Of a stretch of 36,353 bases of DNA, positions 31,179 through 36,353 are shown piece by piece. The stretch lies in assembly GCF_900128885.1 (NCBI RefSeq), contig NZ_FQTU01000018.1, forward strand, positions 1-36,353, given 5' to 3'. Both the position numbers and the translations under genes were made by a program. Positions within the stretch are counted from its first letter, which is position 1. Each line of letters begins with the position of its first letter. This DNA is from Alkalibacter saccharofermentans DSM 14828 (GTDB lineage: Bacteria; Bacillota; Clostridia; Eubacteriales; Alkalibacteraceae). The notes under the pieces were generated by a model, which was given only the letters and a program-made list of their open reading frames with translations, searched no databases and was not told the origin of the DNA.

Positions 31179-31250
31179 AGCTTGCTTTAAATGTGCTGAA
31201 CTGGGAGATAGATATTGGACGAAGTCCGCGAGCTCGGACAGCGCAGCTGT
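31177..31250 (+). repeat. Three-hairpin unit directly after the transposase stop
   Basis: AAAGC-TT-GCTTT (31177-31188) starts inside the stop codon. GGAC-GAA-GTCC (31217-31227) replaces the GGGC-GAA-GCCC of other copies with both stem positions changed. ACAGC-GCA-GCTGT (31238-31250) keeps its stem with a new loop. Paired changes show that the structure, not the sequence, is held. Confidence 0.88.
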
Positions 31251-31267
31251 ACGAGAGCTGTTGCTAA

Positions 31268-31621
31268 GATTATGTCAAAAACGACAAGTACGCTTACAAA
31301 AGCGAAAGAGTAGTAATCTACAGGGATTATTCTCCACATGAAATCCTTGATGCAGTGGAATCAGCTCTTAGAACTGAGATCCCCAACTTCATCAACGTCA
31401 AATATAACCGCAGCCTTTCAGATGCAAGAGCTGTATCTGCCTTTTTGATGCGCTGTCTTTGCGATTTCACATACAAGGACATCTGCAAGACTTTAGGCAA
31501 CATTACTGCAAGCCAGGCAGCTAATCTTTGCAACAAGGGTTACGAGCTAATCAAGTCGATTACCAAGTATCAGAACATCTACCCAGAGATCCTGGATTTC
31601 ATAAATCCTAAAGCTTCATAA
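31268..31621 (+). pseudogene. Orphaned C-terminal DnaA-like domain of the Y1 transposase
   Basis: After TAA at 31265 the frame reads DYVKNDKYAYKSERVVIYRDY, then ILDAVESALRTEIPNF, ARAVSAFLMRCLCDFTYKDICKTLGNITASQAANLC and ends PKAS. This is the helix-turn-helix C-terminal domain, similar to DnaA domain IV, seen in full-length Firmicutes RAYT proteins. It is in a different frame from the catalytic part and separated by the hairpin unit. An internal GTG at 31355 could start a separate protein, but no ribosome site is seen. Confidence 0.8.
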
Positions 31622-31841
31622 GGACAATTAAAACCAAACTCCTGCTATCCTCCATGCCGGTGGATTAGTTTTGTTGTGATTATTTGCGTTTTTTGCCTTT
31701 CGACATCTCGCTATGATTAATTATTTAATCACAGCAACAAAGGTTAAGGATGTTTTTATGCACCCTTAATGTCAGTTTTGACAGTTGGTTGTGAAGTGTC
31801 CCCTTTAATTCCCTTTAATTCCAGTAATTCCAGTGATTCCA

Positions 31842-31982
31842 GTGATTGCAACGGCTTTACTTGATCGACTGTTGAATCATACACATGTTATAAATATCCG
31901 TGGTGATTCCTACAGGATTCGCCAAAGACAAAAATCAGGTCTAATTTCAGTACCGCCGGCGGATATTTCGGCGAATGAGTAG
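31842..31982 (+). pseudogene. IstB C-terminal fragment (IS21 family) with right end
   Basis: The reading VIATALLDRLLNHTHVINIRGDSYRIRQ then QKSGLISVPPADISANE and TAG is the C-terminus of an IS21 helper ATPase. The following bases (31983-32034, with CCGGC...TGGGTCAATTTTCACCCGGC) resemble IS21-family right ends. Before it (31801-31841) is a degenerate tandem of CCCTTTAATT and CCAGTGATT units. Confidence 0.85.
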
Positions 31983-32023
31983 CCGGCATTTGGGTCAATT
32001 TTCACCCGGCTATTCCATCATTT

Positions 32024-32158
32024 TTAATCCGGAGTTGACACTAATGGTATCTTAATATCTGCTCTATTAATAGCTTGACGTATCAAACTTGTACGAGCTG
32101 ATATTCGTTTTTTTATATTAGGTTTTCTTATTCCAAACTTCGTTTTGTAATCACCAAT
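32024..32158 (-). pseudogene. Fragment of a small basic protein gene
   Basis: On the minus strand a 44-codon frame reads GDYKTKFGIRKPNIKKRISARTSLIRQAINRADIKIP and then stops. It has no standard start codon and looks like the N-terminus of a longer basic protein cut off by the IS21 remnant. I do not recognise its function. Confidence 0.35.
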
Positions 32159-32165
32159 ATTTTAT

Positions 32166-35100
32166 CTATTCAACTAAATATTTTTCTGTAAATCCCAAGA
32201 AGTAATCTTCTATAAAATCCCATTTTGCATTATCTGTATCAACTTTTTCGAATAGATATTTCATCAATTTTACATTTTCATGGTGCCTTTCATGAATAGC
32301 AGTAACAGTTCTACTTTTGTAATTTTCATTTGATATAATCTTTCGAAGAGCGCTAGGATTGTTTACACGCATAAAAAACTCGGGTAATATCCCTGACGTA
32401 ATTTTAAATGTAGCATACCCAAAGAACTCCAACATCATTGACATTCTTATATATTTATTCGATGACATCTTGTTGATTAGCTCTCTATCAGAGCTAATTA
32501 ACTTTATCTTAGAATTGCTCTCTCCTGACATTTTAAAGAAACTCTTCGCAATTCTCGATATCTCTTTAAGTTGTCTCTCAAAAGTCGAACTCTCAATTTT
32601 ATACATACCAATTGTATTATTAACAATAATTGATTTGGGTGCTTGTATGTTTTTTTGTGGATTTTCAATAAGCAGATTAAGTACATTTTGAGCTATAAGT
32701 TCTCCCTCATATTGACTTGCAACCTTCTCAATTGATTTATAGATTGCTTCGCCCAACTCTTCAACTCTAAAATATTTTTTACTCTTTTTAAATGAATTTA
32801 ACGTATCAATCAATATCTCAATGTCATTCGAGAATAAAGCTACGACTTCGGAAAAACTTGATTCTTTTGATTTAATCTGCATTACAAGTTTAGGCAATAT
32901 ATTTTCAGCTCTCTCTAACCCATTAATATCATCCAAATAAAATTTTCTTTTAAACTCACCAAACGAAATATCACTAAAATTCTCTTCCCAGATCTTTTTA
33001 AAATCAAGCTCATAAACATCACCTTCATAAGTTACATCAGTGTTATTTCGTTCCTGATGCCTCAAGTCATCTTTTGTCATATGCAATTTAAAATACTTCA
33101 TAAATTTGGTTTTTCTTAAAGTATCGATGTAGTCATCTTTAATTAGAAAATATCCTTTTGTAAACATGCTTCGTGGCTTAAAAATCAACGGATTATAATT
33201 GATTGTATGATCCCTTTCAAAATCTTTCTTTATAATTAAGAAAATTGTCTTTAATCTGTTATTAATATCTTCGTTCCTTGAAGCGCCAAAAATATAAGCA
33301 AAATTTTCAGGATTTGTTAAAAAATTTCTAGTTTTGTTTTGCTCAAACAATTCAAGCACTTTCTTGATTACTGCAACTATTTCGTGATTTCTAATGCTAC
33401 TCATTCCATGTAATCTATTGATATGTCCAAAATCTTCTCTAAAATAATCAGTACATGCGTTTGCAGCCATTCCATGAATTCTAGCTGCACGACCAATTTC
33501 CTGAACATAATCAGCTACTGTTCCCGTTGGCGCATAATGATATACTTGACTTATATCTTTTATATCTATCCCCATTCCAAAAGCTTTTGTTGCAAGCACA
33601 ACATTGATATTGCCTCTGTGTATGCTACTAAGCGTTGCCTCTTTTTCAAGTTTATTTGTTGATCCTGTGTAAATCCCAACTGTCTTTTTAGCTTCTTTTG
33701 GTAACAATCTCATTATGTTATTAATGTGGCTTTTATATGGAAAATAGCAGAGCGTTTTATAATTTTGATTTGTGTAATTCAAGATTTCATTACATACAAT
33801 TTCATCTTTCTCACCTTTATAATCAAGTGCTTTTTCTTTAATTCGATGTTCAAATTTAATCTCTGGTCTTTTTATTGAACCAATATAGCTAGTAGCCGTC
33901 ATATTCAAGCTATCAATAATATCTTGATGCATATTTTCAGTGCCATTTATTGTTGCTGTTGCTGTGAAAGTAACAACAGGAAATCTGTGATTATCATAAT
34001 TACTTCTCAGCCTGTACAAATACTCTCCCAAATACCAATAATCTGGTCTGAAGCTTTTTCCCCATGTAACTACAGTATGTGCTTCATCTACTACTACTAG
34101 TCCAATCTTTCTTTCTCCAATTAGATTTGTAATATCTTGATTCGAAAGGAGCGTCTCTGGTGACAAATATAAAATCGAACAGTCGCCTTCCTTTATCCTA
34201 TCTAAAGCTTCTTTTTTCTCATCGGGAGTATAATCCGAATTGATCGTTACAGCTTTATCTGTCATGCTAGAAATTTGCTCTACTTGATCATTCATTAATC
34301 CAATAAGCGGAGAAAGAACAATTGTAACTAATTGAGGTTTAAATGTTTCGGTAATATATATAGCTGGGATTTGAAACATAACCGATTTTCCAGTACCAGT
34401 TGGTGCTGTAACAAAAGTATCCCTCATTCTATTATCTTGCGATTGAGCATATTCAACATTTTGTATAATTTCGTGAATAATTTGTGATTGACATATTTTC
34501 TTCATTTCTTTTGATTCATATGGATCTGAATAAATATCAAACATCTTAAATTTGAAATTTTCATCTTTTCTTTTCAATATTGATTCATATTCAAACAATC
34601 GATTTTGAGGTACTTCTTTGTAATGAACCTCTGCTTTCGTCTGTAATATTTTTACATTGCAAGTAGAAATCTTTGAAAGAAACAACCTAATCATTTGTGA
34701 ATTTATTGAGTGACTTATAATACAAACTTTACTGATTTCATTTAATTTTGCTCTTAACAGTAACCTATTCAAATTACCTTCCGGATCTTTGTCAGTTACC
34801 ATTATCATATCGTTAGATACTTTTTCAACAACATCAATATCCGGAATATTAATAGAATCATATTGTTGAATTAAGTTAAATCTTTCAAGATCTAACGCAT
34901 TATATTTTCCAAAAGCAATATCAATACCATCAAGAAGTTTGATGTCTGAATACAAAACTTGAACTAAATTATCTTGTTTACTTTCAAAATGCTTTACTAA
35001 CACTTCCGTATCTTTTTCCTCAAAATTCATCAAATACGAATTAATAAAATAGTTATTGTCCATCAAGTCAATTTGAACAGAACTTTGTGTTAATACTCCT

Positions 35101-35324
35101 AGCAATTGCTTTGAATCAATAATAATTAACTCTTCATAAAGACAGTACAAAACAGATTCAGTAGTTATCTTCGCAAATAAATCATTTAAGCTAATATTAT
35201 TCATTAGGTCAGTCAAACCATCTAAGGTTTTTTCGTTATCGAATAACGGCAAGCAATTCTCGATTAATTTATCTTTGTAGCCTTTCTGAAAATTATATCC
35301 TTTAAATACTAGTAATCGTTTCAC
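32166..35324 (-). CDS. Large RecQ-like DEAH helicase, 1,052 residues, possible defence protein
   Basis: The central part is a superfamily 2 RecQ-type helicase: Walker A TAPTGTGKS (about 307-314), Ia LSPLIGLMNDQ, DEAH box VVVDEAHTVVTWGKSFRPDY (413-416), III TFTATAT, V ATKAFGMGID and VI QEIGRAARIHG. About 300 N-terminal residues contain no family that I recognise (one stretch reads VTDKDPEGN), and roughly 400 C-terminal residues show neither RQC zinc cysteines nor HRDC. GTG 35324 follows AAGAGGGGG by six bases; the ATG ten codons earlier overlaps this site and is rejected. The gene is visibly more AT-rich than the housekeeping half and sits among transposon debris, which suggests transfer. Confidence 0.85.
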   Translation of the reverse strand: MKRLLVFKGYNFQKGYKDKLIENCLPLFDNEKTLDGLTDLMNNISLNDLFAKITTESVLYCLYEELIIIDSKQLLGVLTQSSVQIDLMDNNYFINSYLMNFEEKDTEVLVKHFESKQDNLVQVLYSDIKLLDGIDIAFGKYNALDLERFNLIQQYDSINIPDIDVVEKVSNDMIMVTDKDPEGNLNRLLLRAKLNEISKVCIISHSINSQMIRLFLSKISTCNVKILQTKAEVHYKEVPQNRLFEYESILKRKDENFKFKMFDIYSDPYESKEMKKICQSQIIHEIIQNVEYAQSQDNRMRDTFVTAPTGTGKSVMFQIPAIYITETFKPQLVTIVLSPLIGLMNDQVEQISSMTDKAVTINSDYTPDEKKEALDRIKEGDCSILYLSPETLLSNQDITNLIGERKIGLVVVDEAHTVVTWGKSFRPDYWYLGEYLYRLRSNYDNHRFPVVTFTATATINGTENMHQDIIDSLNMTATSYIGSIKRPEIKFEHRIKEKALDYKGEKDEIVCNEILNYTNQNYKTLCYFPYKSHINNIMRLLPKEAKKTVGIYTGSTNKLEKEATLSSIHRGNINVVLATKAFGMGIDIKDISQVYHYAPTGTVADYVQEIGRAARIHGMAANACTDYFREDFGHINRLHGMSSIRNHEIVAVIKKVLELFEQNKTRNFLTNPENFAYIFGASRNEDINNRLKTIFLIIKKDFERDHTINYNPLIFKPRSMFTKGYFLIKDDYIDTLRKTKFMKYFKLHMTKDDLRHQERNNTDVTYEGDVYELDFKKIWEENFSDISFGEFKRKFYLDDINGLERAENILPKLVMQIKSKESSFSEVVALFSNDIEILIDTLNSFKKSKKYFRVEELGEAIYKSIEKVASQYEGELIAQNVLNLLIENPQKNIQAPKSIIVNNTIGMYKIESSTFERQLKEISRIAKSFFKMSGESNSKIKLISSDRELINKMSSNKYIRMSMMLEFFGYATFKITSGILPEFFMRVNNPSALRKIISNENYKSRTVTAIHERHHENVKLMKYLFEKVDTDNAKWDFIEDYFLGFTEKYLVE

Positions 35325-35712
35325 AATATTCCCCCTCTTTAAATCAAGCACCATTTATCAGTACTTGTGTTTATTTTTAATTTATTTTGTTTAAAGAATA
35401 TTCTAATGCTACAATAACTGTATAAGTTTATTAGCGAAGGTTTGAGCTATGCCTCCCTTGCAAAACATAATGCTGTTGCTTCAGAACCTTGCCCACAAGC
35501 GCCTCCTTTTAAAAATTTATGATAAAAGCTCTTTAACTGGTATGAGCTACTAATAATCAATGCAACAACTATTCATAAAAGCTTGCCACCTCTTCTAACA
35601 GACCATATATCATAGTAATCATTTGCAGTCCGCATGATCATACCTGCCATTATGTAAGCAACCAGTCCAATTACATATATTTCAAGCTTTCAAAGAAAGC
35701 ACTCAACTAAAA
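35325..35712. other. AT-rich gap without a convincing gene
   Basis: This stretch holds the upstream region of the helicase and no gene I would call. On the minus strand, 35573-35690 can be read as IYVIGLVAYIMAGMIMRTANDYYD through GGKLL and a stop, a possible remnant of a short membrane protein. It has no start codon with a ribosome site. Confidence 0.4.
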
Positions 35713-35988
35713 TCACATTTTCTTATCGCCTAATTCATATTTCGCAAAAAATGGGGAGATAAACAACACAGATACGATAAGAGCTATAGGTACATATGCC
35801 GGAACAAAACCAAATAATAACAACGGTCCTACGTCTAAAAGTATCACTGCGATCTTATAGATGCTGTCAGGACTGTTTTCAGTTTTACAATTTTTACATC
35901 GGATGGCTTTAAACCCGGAAATATTTGATCCGAAAACGTCGCCCCAACTAAATGGATATGAGCAGTTTTTGCATTTTTTCATTTTCAT
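35713..35988 (-). CDS. Small CXXC-20-CXXC membrane protein
   Basis: The 91-residue protein begins MKMKKCKNCSYPFSW and has two CXXC pairs (CKNC and, about 20 residues later, CKNC), the spacing of the TIGR04104 family, then two hydrophobic segments (IAVILLDVGPLLLFGFVPAYV and IALIVSVLFISPFFAKY). The pairs may bind zinc at the cytoplasmic face. The function is unknown. ATG 35988 or 35982 is possible; the ribosome site is weak. A decayed partial copy lies at 19172-19313. Confidence 0.75.
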   Translation of the reverse strand: MKMKKCKNCSYPFSWGDVFGSNISGFKAIRCKNCKTENSPDSIYKIAVILLDVGPLLLFGFVPAYVPIALIVSVLFISPFFAKYELGDKKM

Positions 35989-35998
35989 ATTTCTCGTA

Positions 35999-36031
35999 TA
36001 ATCAAATCATCATTAGATGGTGATTTGATTA
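35999..36031. repeat. 14-base inverted repeat upstream of the CXXC gene
   Basis: TAATCAAATCATCA (35999-36012) and TGGTGATTTGATTA (36018-36031) pair at 13 of 14 positions with a wobble and a 5-base loop. It begins 11 bases before the CXXC gene start on the minus strand and could be its operator. It could also lie near the outer end of the IS110 element. Confidence 0.65.
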
Positions 36032-36084
36032 ATTCCTTTCTCCCAGGTTCTCTGGGTTTCTATTCCCATCTTTGATATATTTAT

Positions 36085-36230
36085 AAAAGCACTGTGGATC
36101 TGTATTTCATATTTTACAGCTTTGACTGTTCGGAGGTGACTCAGACCACAGCTTTTCGTCTATTACTGTTAATCAGTTTGTTAACGCTTGACGTTTGTAT
36201 TTACGTGATTACACAGCCGAATTCTCTGTG
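36085..36230 (+). ncRNA. Structured leader of the IS110 element, candidate bridge RNA
   Basis: A long stem pairs AAAAG-CTGTGG-TCTG (36085-36102, with small bulges) with CAGA-CCACAG-CTTTT (36142-36156). It encloses a 39-base loop holding ACAG-CTTTGA-CTGT (36116-36129). Further stems are GTTAA/TTAAC (36168-36185) and CACAG/CTGTG (36212-36230). IS110-group elements encode their guide RNA in the non-coding left end upstream of the recombinase. The exact ends and loops are not determined. Confidence 0.5.
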
Positions 36231-36274
36231 GAAGACAGCAGTGCTAAATTTATCAAATTAGGAGGTGTTTCTCT

Positions 36275-36353
36275 ATGTCAATGTACTTTGTTGGAATTGA
36301 TATTTCCAAGTACAAACATGATTGCTGTATCATTTCTGCAGCTGATCAAAAAG
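36275..36353 (+). CDS. IS110-family recombinase, N-terminus only
   Basis: The reading MSMYFVGIDISKYKHDCCIISAADQK is the RuvC-like (DEDD) start of IS110 transposases, with the first catalytic aspartate in GIDISK. AGGAGGTG lies at 36260-36267. ATG 36281 is an alternative start. The gene continues past the window. Confidence 0.9.
   Translation, partial: MSMYFVGIDISKYKHDCCIISAADQK

Larger units (their letters stand above)
30572..31803 (+). mobile_element. IS200-like Y1 (REP-associated) transposon, about 1.23 kb, decayed
   Basis: The proposed ends are GGGACACTTC (30572-30581) and GAAGTGTCCC (31793-31802), exact inverses. Inside lie a Y1 transposase gene (30744-31178), a three-hairpin unit (31177-31250), an orphaned DnaA-like C-terminal reading (31268-31621), and a right-end hairpin CTCCATGCCGGTGGAT (about 31650). 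Dispersed partial copies of the left end (21.4 kb) and right end (19.3, 22.6, 24.4, 27.3, 28.5 kb) support these limits. The boundaries are inferred, not proven. Confidence 0.65.

Noticed and set aside
31179..31267. Hairpin unit as a translated linker joining both transposase parts
   Set aside because: In the C-terminal frame a TAA at 31265 closes the reading, and the catalytic part ends at TAA 31176, so no continuous frame exists without frameshifts.

Overview
The window is bacterial chromosome from a low-to-moderate GC Gram-positive anaerobe, most likely a Clostridia/Eubacteriales member. The signs are near-perfect AGGAGG ribosome binding sites, several TTG starts, a pcrA-ligA-gatC-gatA-gatB gene order, an MttB-family methyltransferase, DegV and YkoP-type genes, and tRNAs with encoded CCA. 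The species cannot be named from sequence alone.

Positions 1-17,000 are mostly conserved housekeeping sequence, read almost entirely on the minus strand. A six-gene tRNA operon (Gly-Arg-His-Gln-Lys-Leu) has two stacked promoters and a terminator. It is followed by a nucleotide/RNA maintenance operon (AIR-synthase-like protein, RNase PH, RdgB, YfcE-type phosphoesterase), the GatCAB amidotransferase operon with its own promoter, ligA and pcrA (DNA repair), a response regulator-histidine kinase-iron alcohol dehydrogenase operon, a lipoprotein gene overlapping lspA, a YhfC-type membrane protein and an Rnk/GreA-like factor.

Positions 17,000-27,000 are a patchwork of small regulated units: ywbE, a DUF2200 gene, a self-regulated MerR/TipA-type regulator, a helix-turn-helix regulator with an alpha/beta hydrolase, degV, an orphan MttB-family methyltransferase, and a three-gene glycosyltransferase-polysaccharide deacetylase-YkoP operon. 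Several promoters here overlap perfect palindromes, which suggests dedicated repressors.

Positions 27,000-36,353 are a decayed accessory island. They hold fragments of an IS3 transposase, an IS21 IstB protein, a tyrosine integrase, a DUF4143 AAA ATPase and a coiled-coil protein, alongside apparently intact genes: a DUF2284 protein, RhuM, a very large RecQ-like helicase, a small CXXC membrane protein and the start of an IS110 recombinase.

A theme across the whole window is a family of hairpin repeats tied to an IS200-like Y1 (REP-associated) transposase at 30.7 kb. A three-hairpin unit, GGGC-GAA-GCCC with ACAGC-AAA-GCTGT and AAAGC-TT-GCTTT, occurs beside the tRNA operon, as a tandem pair at 14.8 kb, and directly after the transposase stop codon, where paired bases have changed together. 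Separate copies of the element's right end lie at five other sites. Other notable signals are a structured non-coding segment upstream of the IS110 recombinase (a bridge-RNA candidate) and a matched pair of inverted repeats 275 bp apart at rhuM.
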